A stretch of DNA of 64,000 nt, taken from NCBI GenBank assembly GCA_021234155.1, contig JAJEKV010000045.1, forward strand, positions 7,983,105 to 8,047,104, written 5' to 3'. The notes under the pieces were generated by a model. That model saw nothing but the letters and a program-made list of their open reading frames with translations, searched no databases and was not told the DNA's origin. The DNA is from Isoetes taiwanensis. Taxonomy: Eukaryota; Streptophyta; Lycopodiopsida; Isoetales; Isoetaceae. Below are positions 12,821 to 24,242 of this stretch, one piece after another. Within the stretch, counting starts at the first letter, position 1. Each line of letters begins with the position of its first letter. A program made the translations under genes and the position numbers.

Positions 12821-13526
12821 TGTTAGGATCAATCAATGTCTAGCTAATACAAATACTCTCTAGCAATACAATATTTCAATGTTCCAAATTGACATTATAA
12901 CTTAAACTTATGACCATTGAACAATGCAATATCGAAACCTTTAGCTCTTTGTATTGCTTTAAGGAAATTCGACAGCTCGGGCATCCATCAGAACGATGAA
13001 TCCATCTATTACGTTACTCACAACTATCTATGCTTGTTCTATTTATGTACAGGTTCCGATTCACAAGGAATCGGCACCGATCAGTGACTATCGGTCCGCT
13101 CCATTCTAAGTTTGAATGGGAGCTTGGCGGATCCTTATTCGACCGATATGTCATCTTATTTTTACTCAATAAACCTAGGTTCATATATAACATTAACCAT
13201 TGAAATGTAGGTTAATATTTATCGAACTCAGAACCTTAGGCTTCGGACCATTTTGACCCATTATTTGCTCAAGGTCTTTTCCTCTTATGTTTCTGTCCAT
13301 TTTCTTGATCTCCATAGCACATATTCACTTCCATTAGATGACTGGCAACCTACAATTTGTCCCTGTTCTGCTCAGTGCTTAGACATTACCAATATATCTT
13401 CCATAACCTGTATGTTTTTCCTTGAGCTTTGACTGTCAAAATCATGATCTATAACAAGTCTGTGATCACTACTTCATAATAATGATCTTCATTCTTCACT
13501 GTGAATCATTCAACATTATTATAATA
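12821..13526 (-). repeat. 3' LTR of copia 2, main part
   Basis: These are the first 706 bp (plus-strand order) of the LTR that matches 23514-24219. The sequence breaks off after ATTATAATA where the Helitron begins at 13527; the last 18 bp of the LTR are at 19231-19248. Confidence 0.95.
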
Positions 13527-13537
13527 CTAGAAAAAGT

Positions 13538-13554
13538 GCCCAGCGTTGCTGGGC
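13538..13554 (-). other. Helitron 3'-terminal hairpin
   Basis: Perfect inverted repeat GCCCAGC-GTT-GCTGGGC, seven bases from the terminal CTAG (plus-strand view of the 3' end). In Helitrons this hairpin acts as the replication stop signal. Confidence 0.9.
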
Positions 13555-15749
13555 TTTTCATTGGGATTAAGTTCAAAAATTAATAAAGATATGGTTAAGA
13601 ATGTCTAGTTGGTATATATGGTCATTTGTTATGATGAAAGTTTAAAATTGTCCTTCTAAGGCACTTTTTTTTATTGAGCTCAAAGAATACAACTTATGAA
13701 GTTTTAAAATGTTCGTTGCGCATTCATCATGCAAGTATGATAGCCTCACAAGACAACATGTGCAATGAACACACAGATTCACCTATTTAGTTCTCGATGG
13801 AACTCTTGCACTTTGTCCAAATTGACTTCCTCTCTTGGATAGCATAGTATATTCTCATTGCAAATTGCTTATTTTCAATTGCAATTATTGAATAATGAAT
13901 TTGTCGATGATTTCTTATAGACCGACATCCATGATATGATTATTCAATGTCTACATTTGTCAATGATTTCTTATAGAGCGACATCCATGATGCCTGAGGA
14001 TAATGGTCAAGGTTCTACATGGATATATCATCGATTATATGTTCTTGGAAATGGGGAATTTTAGAGGTTAATGCTTTATGTATGAATTATAGAAAACTAA
14101 GTTCGGCATTGCAAAGCAAAAGCGGGTATCCTTTGAAATAATAACAAAACTAACAAATTGGGATATGGTTGAGAAGATTGATTACACAATATCTTATATG
14201 TAGAGTTGTTGGAGCCCCTTACTTGCGCGTACCTTGCACAAGTTCGAACTGCTAACATTGCACATGTAGATTCCGAACAAGCTTATTTGAGACATGCTAA
14301 ATCATTCTTGCCCTTAAAAAAAAGACCAATTTAAATATATGCAAATACCATTATCATACACATGCAATGCATGTGTATGAGATCTGAACTAACTTGGTTA
14401 GTTAATGTTGCCATGCAACCCCATTGGTGTTCCTAGGAAAGTTCCATATGAGGGTGATTTTTAATGTGTGGCAGACATATTGGCCTGATGTTGTCTCACA
14501 ACCTGCTAGACGCTCCTATAAAAAGGTTCGTGAAGGGGCAAAACTTTAATGCGAGGCGAACATATAGGTTAACCCTTCCTAGTGCAGGACATGCTTTTTA
14601 GATGCCAACAATGTGAAGGATACATGGAATCGTGAAATTGTATGCATCGTGAAAATATAAAATACATTAAAGACAAAAAAAAAAAAACATTACATATAAA
14701 ATACATTGGAGACAAAAATAGAAAATAACATTAGAGACAATACATGGAATCGTGGGCACATTATATTCACAACAACAATAGATGCAAAGTCGAGAACAGG
14801 AGGGCGCGGCTTGAAGCTAATAAACGTTGCTTCTTCAAAGAATAAAAAGCTAACTTAGATCGGCTCTATCTACTTGCAGCAGACTCATCGGCAACTTCGG
14901 ACTTCCCCGCCAATGATTGGCTATGGATGGATCTACCAACGGATCCATTACGCTTTGGATTTTGTGCTACTCAGTATTCCGCATTTTCGGTTTGTAAAAC
15001 CACTGCTCCCAATTGGTTTATAAGATATGAAGTCTGAAATAAAATAAACAGGATAATGCAAAGGTTAAAATGAACGATTATTTAACAGGACCCGATTTTT
15101 GCCCCCAATTCCAACCACGGTGATAGCATAGCCCCACCTAGAAATCCCTTATCTAAATGGCCTGATGAAGACGATCTCGTGGTCGATGGATCTCCCAATC
15201 TTTACATAGAATCAAAGAGCCAATACCGCATGCACAACCCCGCTCTAAATGTAAAATTTTAGAGATTAATTATGCACAATACTTACGTTTTGCGACAGAG
15301 CTATGAATTCATTTAACTTGAAAGTTTGAGACAACATAAATTGCGAGAAAAGCTTCATTGTCTAGTAGCTGAAGAAGACTGATTATCGGATCACATAAAA
15401 CCTAGCGAAATGGGTTATCATCATGAAATGTAGCAGGAAGAAACTCACATGAAAATACGATATTTTACAAGCATATCCTTGCAAGGAAAATTGCACCGTA
15501 AAAATGTTGAAAGCCATGCACTCTTGTCGCAACTGTGCAATGTGGTTCACAATCTTCAATACAAAAACTATTGCTTCAAGGAAGGCATACTACGTAAAAA
15601 CTCATGTTTTCGTGTCTCATTCGTCACCGTGATTTTTATAAGATTCCCTTCAAATATAGTTCTCTCTTTCGCCAAAAGTAAAAATCTAGCATTAGTCTTT
15701 GCATGGCTGAAAGCTTGCCTAAACACCAATCTACTACAACATCAATATT

Positions 15750-17500
15750 GGCATTAGCACCTCACCTATGTGCTCTGCTTCAACTTGGCAAGCTCCACTT
15801 GGGCTGCACAAACATCTAGCATGAGCATTACACCAATATTGCCTTGTTGCAAAAATAGAGACATAGCATGCAAAGATCTTCCTACATGTAGCCAAACATC
15901 AATTTGTATGTAAACTTACGCAAATTATAGATCAACTCGTCATCATTGCAATGCATGTTCTCTAGCACGATTATCCTAAATAGATCAATCTCATGGCAGA
16001 CAAAAAAAAGAGCCACCAAGGCAAAGCTTATAATGAGATTTATAGAACTTGTTTTTGTTAATCAAGCACAAAATTTGATGGTCGAAAGCAGGCTGTTTTG
16101 GTTCAAGTTTGTAAATATAAATTTTCCAATCGCATTCTTATCACTTACTTCTTAGGTGTTACCACATAGCCAAGAATGTTTCACACTAAAATATGGATGT
16201 AGGCGTGCCTATAGAGAATACAAGACATACAATGCCTTGTAGGATATGCCTAACAAATATACCCCAATTGCGAGATAATTATCTATTCCACATTTTGACT
16301 ATATCTATTAGGTGAAAAGTAACATCAAGTGAGAAAATGCAATTCAGTCCACAGCAACATGAATACAAGTTATTTGGACTATCGAAATCCATGTCCATGA
16401 CTTCACCGAGAATTGAGATATGTTTCAAATTTTTAGTTCATCACAAGAGATCATCTCAAGATCCCGCAAACCGGAGGTCTTGGAACATCTTTTAACAAGG
16501 TTGCATGTGCCCATGACATCTGTAAAAAGCAATAGCATTATTTAGCCACCGGAGATAAAAGCGGTAAAGAAGTTCTTTGATAGAAATAAACCGCAAATAA
16601 AATAAGGGTCTTCCGTGCAAGCTAGTGAATATCATGTCGCGATATCATGCTTGATCCTTTTCATTGGTATTTTTGTCAAATATTTGTAATCTCTCCATCC
16701 TTTGAAGGTTCAAGGTCTTTAGGGCATGTCTTTGGATGTCCCAAAAACAAGATCAAACAATTTTATATTTCCCCTCACAAATACCACATGAAAAGCTAGA
16801 TAAATTTGAGTGGCATATAGCACAAAGGCGTTACGAACTCGGGGAGAACCATACATGACCAACTAAACAAAATTAAAGCTGAGTTAGGATCACTCTACCT
16901 TAGGGGTAGAAGCATGGACACAAAGGGTTCCGGACTATATCTAGACATGGAACAAATTGCCATCAACTAACACCTCAATCGCATTCGGTGTGGTGATGAA
17001 AATGATCCTGTTTAATGAAACCGAGAAACAACAATCCCGCGCCTTGTCCAACTTGAGCATATCCGGAGATAATGACACTCCATGATACCATGGCCTTATA
17101 TCTCTAAACGCTAGCAAATGGTAGCTTGTAAATGTTTCTCTTCTTTCTGTGAAAAACAATTTGCGGACCGCTCCATAAAAACAAGAAAGAAGGTAAAAGG
17201 CTTTTAACGAATTACCTCACGAGATGGTTTAATGCTTCCAAAAGAAAATTGTGCAAGAAAGCTTCTACATGTAATGACTTAGATGAAGAGCCATCTCTCG
17301 CATCATGTTCCCCGAACAAATCCACCTACGATTGTAGTCCATGAGAGCGCTTTGTGCCTATGCATTTAGCAAACACATGGTAGACATCTTCAATCTTGCC
17401 ACACTTCATATACATGTTTAGGAGAACATTTCCTCGAAAGAGATCCGGGGTGATACCTGAGCCTACTTGTCCAGTTAAGGGCTCACTTTTATATAGCACC
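15750..17500 (-). pseudogene. PLS-type PPR gene fragments carried by Helitron
   Basis: On the minus strand 17375-17460 reads GNVLLNMYMKCGKIEDVYHV, the usual start of a plant PPR repeat after an upstream hinge. One base shift later it reads ALSWTTIVGGFVRG. Further along, near 17055-17105, VSWSVIISGYAQVGQG gives the next repeat. Near 15800-15890 GRSLHAMSLFLQQ and LDVCAAQVELAKL look like more distant, worn repeats. Stops and shifts occur throughout, so no protein can be made. PLS-type PPR proteins bind organellar RNA, often for editing. The fragment lies wholly inside the Helitron and on its coding strand, which suggests gene capture. Confidence 0.75.
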
Positions 17501-19230
17501 GCAAGATTTAGACACGGTTAATATGGTATTCCCAGTTTGAATTCCCATCTATCACTCCCAAGACACTCAATGCCTCTTGCAGTTGCCCTTATACGGCATT
17601 CATACAATTTAAATCTCTGCTACCATTGTGCCTCGGTTTGTATGCAGACAACTATGTTTCATACGAAGTTTATACAAAAGTTAAGGGACTTAAAATGCAC
17701 CTCCATAATCTCAAAGCAGAAGCGGCAACATTGATCTGGCGTAAGCCCGTAAAGAGAATTAACATCCTGAAAATAAGAATGGCAAGAGTTCAATATAACA
17801 TAGCAATTGTAAGTTGATTTGATATCATACTCATGGTTCTAAAAACAGTAGTATAGCGAGATTGACAAATATGAAAGAAGAAGCAAAAGCTAGGAAAGTA
17901 GGATAGCAAATCAAAAAAAGAGAGCACAAAAGTAGCTAAATTGTGTCAATGCATAAAGAAGTCGATTAAGATTTTTACCCGCAAATGATGGATTTTCTCT
18001 GAGTCCTCATAGAGTAAGAATGCATGTCGCTCATCATCCTATAGATGAAGCGATGATGTTCTCCATAGCCAAATCGGTCTATAGCCCAAAGTTTTTGATC
18101 CAGACAAAATACATGTAGGAATCGGTAAACTAAAAAGACACGCAAATCGTGCCAATCCAAATTATATGGCATGATCCGGGACAAAAGAAAATGAGAGGAA
18201 TCATGCTTCCCCAGTGGTATGAAAATGTATGAACCGCTCAAGGAAGAAAGAATGGTGTCCTTCCACATTGTTTTTGAGCATCGCATCAAACAAAACTGGC
18301 TCCAATCGAATGAAACCGACAAATCCGATGATGACTAAAAATAAAAGCGGTATGAAAATGTATGAACCGCTCGAGCTCAAACTCAAACTCAAGCTCTAGA
18401 CCAAACTCAAGCTCTAGACCCTTTATATATGCCTCATGCCATCGCATTTGCGGTGGAAAACGAAACCGCATTCTATGTACATGTCATAATGAAAACAGAG
18501 CATTAGATTTGATATTTTATCTTAGATTAGGTCCTTGTGAAACAGGATCTAGGATTTCTTACCAAGGAAACCGATATGGAGTCTAAAAATCCAGAACCGG
18601 TGATGAGAAGTTTATTCCATGAATAATTTGTCGACCTTTAGCTTGAGATAAGAAAGCGGGGGATATGGCAATCCAAACTTAGAAGCTACAAAATCGGCGT
18701 AATTCTTAATAACGGAGATCTTAAGAAATATAGGATCAAGGAGTATGAGAAATTACCGAGATAATCAAGCGCCGGAAGACCATTTGAAAATCGGCCTGTC
18801 GGCTCTTGAGCATTGTGATCTCTTCCATAAGGAAGGAAATTTGCTTTGAAAATGGTGCTTAGTAATTGTTGTTGCCAACATCAACTGTGGAATCGCCAAA
18901 ACAATAAGGCTGGAAATATTAAATTGCTCGAGCATCGGCACGAATGATAGCTGCCAAAAAAAAAATGAGCGTTGAAGCCAGGCGATCTGCACTTCCTCTC
19001 TAAAACCTTTACAAAGAAGTGAGCGTGAGAAATAACCAGAGTTTCTTTAATTCTAGAAATACAGATATTGAACCGGAAGAGCAGCTAGCCGAGGAGACAT
19101 CGCCATGGAAAAAAAAAAACGGTTTCTCTTCTAACGTGGAGGTAATCAACGACAGAAAAAATCCTAAAAAAATTCAACGCGCAAGATTGCGCACAGACTA
19201 TCATAAAACGCCTTTATTATTATATATAGA

Positions 19231-19248
19231 TGAACCTTAACTCTCACA
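19231..19248 (-). repeat. 3' LTR of copia 2, outer 18 bp
   Basis: TGAACCTTAACTCTCACA, identical to the end of the right LTR at 24220-24237. It completes the LTR interrupted by the Helitron, and its minus-strand TGTGAGAGTTAA contains the stop codon of the gag-pol frame. Confidence 0.95.
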
Positions 19249-22200
19249 TTCCCCCTTCATATTATAATCTCTGCAATTTATTAACCTTCTCAACAAACAG
19301 AACCTTGCATCTGCCAGTGGCTTTGTGAGAATGTCTGCAAGCTGCTGATCTGTATGAACATATTGGACATGTATAACATTTTTATTTACTAAATCCCTGA
19401 TGAAATGTGCCTCTAATTCAATATGCTTGGTTCTCTCATGAAATATGGGATTCTTTGTCATTGCAATACAGCTTTGGCTGTCAGAGTATAAACTTAGTGG
19501 ATCCTTCTGCTGCATTCCCAACTCATTCAATATTCTTCTGCTCCAGACCATCTCCTTTGCTGCAAGAGTGGTTGCTGAATATTCTGCTTCAGCAGAAGAG
19601 AGAGCTATGGCATTTTGCTTTTTGCATTTCCATGAAATAGGTCCTCCTCCCAACATTAGAATAAACCCTGATGTAGACTTTCTTTCATCAAGGTCACCTC
19701 CCCAATCCGAATCACAATATGATTCTAAATTGAGGTTGCTGGAATCATACATAATGCCATGATTGATAGTTCCTTTCAAGTATCTAATAACCCTTTTAGC
19801 TGCCTGCCAATGCATTATTCCATAGTTGTTATTGTATCTGCTCAGTATATTAACTGCATAAGATATATCAGGTCTTGTACAATTTGCCAGATAAAGTAAA
19901 CAGCCAACTAATTCCCTGTAAGGTAATTCCTGTACTTCAATTCTTTCTTTGTCATTCTGAGGGCAATATTCTTTTGACAACTTATTTCCTGGTACCATAG
20001 GTGTTCTCACAGCTTTACAATCTTCCATGTTAAACCTCTTCAATATTCCCATGATGTTTTGACTCTGAGATAATGCCATTATTTTGTTCTTCTTGTCCCT
20101 TTGTACTTCAATACCCAGGAACTTTTTTAATTCCCCTAAATCAGTCATTTTGAATTTGTTCTTCAGTATGTCTTTGCATTTTTGCAATATGCTCAAGTTA
20201 CTGCTTATCATAACATTGTCATCAACATATAAAGCTATGTAGCAGAATTCTGAATCTTCTCTAAACAAATAGACATTTCCATCATCTTTGAGTTTGATAA
20301 ATCCTTGTTCTCTTAAATATGAATCCATACACAAGTACCACTGTCTTGGAGATTGTTTCAATCCGTACACTGCCCTTTTTAATTTCCAAACTTTGTCTTT
20401 TCCTTGCTCAAAGCCAGGGGGCTGTTTCATGTAAATATCCTCTTCCAATTTTGCATTAAGAAAGGCAGTGGTGACATCCATATGATGTGCCTCCAGGTTT
20501 TTTGCATTTGCCATTGCTAGCAGCATTCTAATGCTTGTCAATTTCACAATAGGAGAGAATGTATCCTCATAATCAATCCCTGGTTTTTGAGAGAACCCTT
20601 GTGCTACAAGTCTGGCCTTATGTTTGATTATATTTTCTTCATTTCCTTGTTTCACCTTAAAAATCCATTTGCAGCCAACTACACTTCTGCCTTTAGGAAG
20701 ATCTACTAGTTCAAATGTTTCAGTTCTCTTAAAAGCATTTAACTCCTCTTCCATAGCATTAATCCATTCCTTTGCATCAGAACTATTTAAGGCTTCTTCA
20801 ACTGTCTTAGGCACTTCAAAATCAATCATTGCCAATATTTCAATAAGGTTTATTTCAAATGCATTATGTTTTAACCTCCTACTTCTGCCTGCTGAATCCC
20901 TGCCAAATAATTCATTACTAACCTCTTTTGCTTCATCTTGTAGTATTTGTACATTTGTCCTCCTTGTAGGCTGAGTTTTGTCCTTGATTGTTTGCTCCTC
21001 CTCTTCTTCTTGTACTTGTATTTTCTGCAAACTCGTGGCTTTGCTTTCCTGCAACTCCTTTAGGTTAGTTTCAGAATTATCATCATCATATATATTTGCC
21101 AACCTTTCTAGTTGTTTCTGATTTTGACCAGATTCCCTTTCTTCTATTGGTGCAGTAGGTAATTTCACATCTTTATAATGTTGCCCTTCATCAAAAAAGA
21201 CATCCCTACTGATCACAACCTTCCTTTTAGCAGGGTCAAATAATCTATAAGCTTTAGATTGCTCGTCATATCCCACAAGGTATGCAATTCTTGCTCTATC
21301 ATCAAGTTTCTGCCTTTGTTCCTTAGGAACATGCACAAAACTTAAACATCCATAGCTTTTAAGTTTTTCAAAATTAGGCTTCTTTCCAGACCAAAGCATT
21401 TCTGGCAGTGAACCATTTATGCTTGCTGAGGGAACCATATTTTGTACTTCCACTGCAGTTCTAACTGCCTCTTCCCATAGATAATTTGGAAGACCTGTGT
21501 GTTTAAGCATTGCCCTTACAGCATTTAATATTGTCCTGTTTTTCCTCTCTGCCACACCATTCTGTTGAGGAGAATGAGAACAAGTCAACTGTCTTTTGAT
21601 TCCTCTTGCCTTGCAAAATGCCTTGAATCTTCCAGATAGGTATTCTCCACCTCTATCTGAACGTATGCACTTTACTTTGTTTCCAGTTTCAAGCTCAACT
21701 TCTGCTATAAATTCCTTGAGTGCCTCAAAGGCCTCATCCTTGGTTCTCAAACATTTTACCTTTGTTCTTCGACTGAAATCATCTATAAAGGTAATAAAGT
21801 ATTTCTTTCCTGTGATTCCCCTTACATTAAGAGGCCCACATAGATCAGTATGTACGATTCCCAATACTTCCTTTGCTCTTTTGCTTGATTTTTTAAAAGG
21901 TAATCTAGCAAGCTTCCCAACCATGCAACCATAGCACAATTTCTGTTCATTATCTAGTTTGCATTCTTCGATTAGTCCCTGTTTTACCATGGCCTGAATA
22001 TTTTTGTTGCTGACATGACATAATCTTTGATGCCACACATTAATATCTGAAGCTATGATTGCATTTACACATGGTAGATGATTATTTTCAAAGCCAAAAA
22101 GATTGCCAACCCTTTTTCCCAGAAATTTGATTTCATTATCTAGAGAAACAATACATTTCAATCTGTCAAAATTGACAGTGTAACCCATGTCCACAAGTTG

Positions 22201-23487
22201 GCTCACAGATATCAAGTTTCTCACTAGAGAAGGTACACACAAAACATCCTTTAAAGCTACTGCTTTGCCTTGTAAATCAAATAACTCAAGTGTCCCTGAG
22301 CATTGGACCCTTTGCAAATCTCCATTTCCTAGCTTGATAAAGCCTCCTTTTTCTGTTTTTCCATCTCTAAGTAACTCAGCTGAGCTAGTTACTGTTTTCT
22401 CTGCTCCACTATCTAAGATCAGCAAGTTTTTTGCATCATTAGATTCCCTACTTGAAATATTCAAAACATCATTACATACCTCAGCATATTCATCATCTTC
22501 ACTAGATTCCTCTTCGATTTCTTGTGTTAAGTTGACTGTTGTCTCCTGTCTACCAGCTCCTCTTACTTGCTTTCCTTTTCCCCTGTTAGATTTACCTTTT
22601 TTTCCTTTGCTGCTTGAACACCTATTTGCATAATGGCCTTTGCCACCACAATTGAAACATTCCACATTTTTGAGCTTTGGGCAATCAGCTTTAAGATGGC
22701 CAGACTCCTTACAGTGATAGCATGGACCTATATTTCTCTTTGATTTACCTTGAGCTGAGATGTTACCTTTGAATTTGGATCGACCTGCATATAATACTTC
22801 CACATTCTCATCAAAATCATCAGTTACTACTTTATTCTGTTCAAATTCAGTCCTTATCATTTCTTCTGCACTTTCTCTAGTTTTAGCCACATTTCTTATT
22901 AATGTAGCAAGCTGTCTATTGTCTCCTACTGCCCTAGCAACATGCAACAACTTCTGCTGGTCAGTCATAATGACTCCTGCTCCCTCAAGGTCAGCTATAA
23001 TGTTGTCAAACCGTGAAAAGAAATTAGTTAGATCATCTTCTTCTCTAAGCCTGAGTTTTCTCAATTCTTTATCCAAAACATCAATTTGAGACGAGCTTTT
23101 CTCTTCAAAGTGTTTGAGTAAATACCTCCAAATCTCTCCAGGAGTTTTACCTCTTATTTTTAAGAGGATTGATGCTCCAACTTTACTAGTCAGAATTGCA
23201 TATGCTTCCTTAATTTTTGCTTTGTTAATTCTGCTACTATCTCCACTTGTTGCAGTTGCATCCAATTCCCCTGCTGCAGATGCCTCCTCAGAAGGGCTAT
23301 TCTCCCTTTTTCCTGCAACCATACTAACCAAACTATTAGCATTACCAGAATTTTCATCTTCTAGTAAATCCCACAGGTTCTCATTTTCAAGAACATTTTT
23401 CATTTGTTCTTTCCAGATCTGAAAACCTGGTCCTCCCTCATAGGTCTTAATCCCATTAAGCAGAGCAGCTCCAAATCTGCTAGACAT
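19237..23487 (-). CDS. Intact copia gag-pol polyprotein, 1416 aa
   Basis: Single uninterrupted frame for a Ty1/copia polyprotein. I chose the ATG at 23487 (MSSRFGAALL) because copia 1 starts its Gag at the same motif; the frame is open 14 codons further upstream across the primer site. Domains in order: Gag to about residue 250, CCHC knuckles at 256-269 and 277-290, protease DSGA at about 359, GAG-pre-integrase near 485-540, integrase D548, D611, E647 with exact D-D-35-E spacing, RT with YVDD at about 1087-1090, and RNase H with acidic residues near 1259, 1300 and 1336, ending near QLADILTKPL. All catalytic residues I checked are present. The stop TAA lies inside the 3' LTR, and the polypurine tract is translated as part of the tail. 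It probably encodes a working retrotransposon. Confidence 0.96.
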   Translation of the reverse strand: MSSRFGAALLNGIKTYEGGPGFQIWKEQMKNVLENENLWDLLEDENSGNANSLVSMVAGKRENSPSEEASAAGELDATATSGDSSRINKAKIKEAYAILTSKVGASILLKIRGKTPGEIWRYLLKHFEEKSSSQIDVLDKELRKLRLREEDDLTNFFSRFDNIIADLEGAGVIMTDQQKLLHVARAVGDNRQLATLIRNVAKTRESAEEMIRTEFEQNKVVTDDFDENVEVLYAGRSKFKGNISAQGKSKRNIGPCYHCKESGHLKADCPKLKNVECFNCGGKGHYANRCSSSKGKKGKSNRGKGKQVRGAGRQETTVNLTQEIEEESSEDDEYAEVCNDVLNISSRESNDAKNLLILDSGAEKTVTSSAELLRDGKTEKGGFIKLGNGDLQRVQCSGTLELFDLQGKAVALKDVLCVPSLVRNLISVSQLVDMGYTVNFDRLKCIVSLDNEIKFLGKRVGNLFGFENNHLPCVNAIIASDINVWHQRLCHVSNKNIQAMVKQGLIEECKLDNEQKLCYGCMVGKLARLPFKKSSKRAKEVLGIVHTDLCGPLNVRGITGKKYFITFIDDFSRRTKVKCLRTKDEAFEALKEFIAEVELETGNKVKCIRSDRGGEYLSGRFKAFCKARGIKRQLTCSHSPQQNGVAERKNRTILNAVRAMLKHTGLPNYLWEEAVRTAVEVQNMVPSASINGSLPEMLWSGKKPNFEKLKSYGCLSFVHVPKEQRQKLDDRARIAYLVGYDEQSKAYRLFDPAKRKVVISRDVFFDEGQHYKDVKLPTAPIEERESGQNQKQLERLANIYDDDNSETNLKELQESKATSLQKIQVQEEEEEQTIKDKTQPTRRTNVQILQDEAKEVSNELFGRDSAGRSRRLKHNAFEINLIEILAMIDFEVPKTVEEALNSSDAKEWINAMEEELNAFKRTETFELVDLPKGRSVVGCKWIFKVKQGNEENIIKHKARLVAQGFSQKPGIDYEDTFSPIVKLTSIRMLLAMANAKNLEAHHMDVTTAFLNAKLEEDIYMKQPPGFEQGKDKVWKLKRAVYGLKQSPRQWYLCMDSYLREQGFIKLKDDGNVYLFREDSEFCYIALYVDDNVMISSNLSILQKCKDILKNKFKMTDLGELKKFLGIEVQRDKKNKIMALSQSQNIMGILKRFNMEDCKAVRTPMVPGNKLSKEYCPQNDKERIEVQELPYRELVGCLLYLANCTRPDISYAVNILSRYNNNYGIMHWQAAKRVIRYLKGTINHGIMYDSSNLNLESYCDSDWGGDLDERKSTSGFILMLGGGPISWKCKKQNAIALSSAEAEYSATTLAAKEMVWSRRILNELGMQQKDPLSLYSDSQSCIAMTKNPIFHERTKHIELEAHFIRDLVNKNVIHVQYVHTDQQLADILTKPLADARFCLLRRLINCRDYNMKGECES
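19249..19258 (-). other. Polypurine tract of copia 2
   Basis: Minus strand GAAGGGGGAA directly abutting the LTR start TGTGAG. It is the plus-strand DNA primer in reverse transcription. Here it is also coding, giving Lys-Gly-Glu within the last residues of the polyprotein. Confidence 0.92.
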
Positions 23488-23500
23488 TCTAACCAACCTC

Positions 23501-23512
23501 GCTCTAATACCA
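23501..23512 (-). other. Primer binding site of copia 2
   Basis: Minus strand TGGTATTAGAGC, one base different from the standard initiator-methionine-tRNA site TGGTATCAGAGC, one base inside the LTR end at 23514. Confidence 0.92.
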
Positions 23513-23513
23513 C

Positions 23514-24237
23514 TGTTAGGATCAATCAATGTCTAGCTAATACAAATACTCTCTAGCAATACAATATTTCAATGTTCCAAATTTACATTATAACTTAAAC
23601 TTATGACCACTGAACAATGCAGTATCGAAACCTTTAACTCTTTGTATTGCTTTAAGGAAATTCGACAGCTCGGGCATCCATCAGAACGATGAATCCATCT
23701 ATTACATTCCGAACAACTATCTATGCTTGTTCTATTTATGTACAGGTTCCGATTCACAAGGAATCGGCACCGATCAGTGACTATCGGTCCGCTCCATTCT
23801 AAGTTTGAATGGGAGCTTGGCGGATCCTTATTCGACCGATATGTCATCTTATTTTTACTCAATAAACCTAGGTTCATATATAACATTAACCATTGAAATG
23901 TAGGTTAATATTTATCGAACTCAGAACCTTAGGCTTCGGACCATTTTGACCCATTATTTGCTCAAGGTCTTTTCCTCTTATGTTTCTGTCCATTTTCTTG
24001 ATCTCCATAGCACATATTCACTTCCATTAGATGACTGGCAACCTACAATTTGTCCCTGTTCTGCTCAGTGCTTAGACATTACCAATATATCTTCCATAAC
24101 CTGTATGTTTTTCCTTGAGCTTTGACTGTCAAAATCATGATCTATAACAAGTCTGTGATCACTACTTCATAATAATGATCTTCATTCTTCACTGTGAATC
24201 ATTCAACATTATTATAATATGAACCTTAACTCTCACA
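23514..24237 (-). repeat. 5' LTR of copia 2
   Basis: Complete 724-bp LTR, about 99% identical to the split left LTR. Four of the roughly eight differences fall within nine bases (near 23709-23717). The outer end is followed by the target duplication AGAAC. Confidence 0.96.
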
Positions 24238-24242
24238 AGAAC

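Larger units (their letters stand above)
13527..19230 (-). mobile_element. Non-autonomous Helitron in the copia LTR
   Basis: On the minus strand the insert starts TCTATATATAATAATAAAG and ends with a perfect 7-bp-stem hairpin (13538-13554), seven bases, then CTAG. These are the two Helitron termini: 5' TC with an AT-rich start, and 3' hairpin plus CTRR. The host LTR is split exactly between A and T with no target duplication, as the uninterrupted partner LTR proves (GGTTCA|TATTAT). Rolling-circle transposition is the known mechanism of this class. No long Rep-helicase frame is visible in the 5704 bp, so it would depend on another element. It carries pieces of a PPR gene in the same orientation. 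Confidence 0.93.
12821..24237 (-). mobile_element. Young Ty1/copia element (copia 2) inside gypsy
   Basis: Flanked by the 5-bp target duplication AGAAC (12816-12820 and 24238-24242). On the minus strand it begins TGTGAGAG and ends CCTAACA. The right LTR is 23514-24237 (724 bp). The left LTR is split by a Helitron into 12821-13526 and 19231-19248, which also total 724 bp. Without the Helitron the element is 5713 bp. By eye the LTRs differ at about eight positions, so the insertion is recent. Primer site, polypurine tract and a full gag-pol frame are all present. Confidence 0.97.

Noticed and set aside
19407-23422. Plus-strand frames of 75-150 codons opposite the copia gene
   Set aside because: Shadows of the intact minus-strand polyprotein with no recognisable domains.
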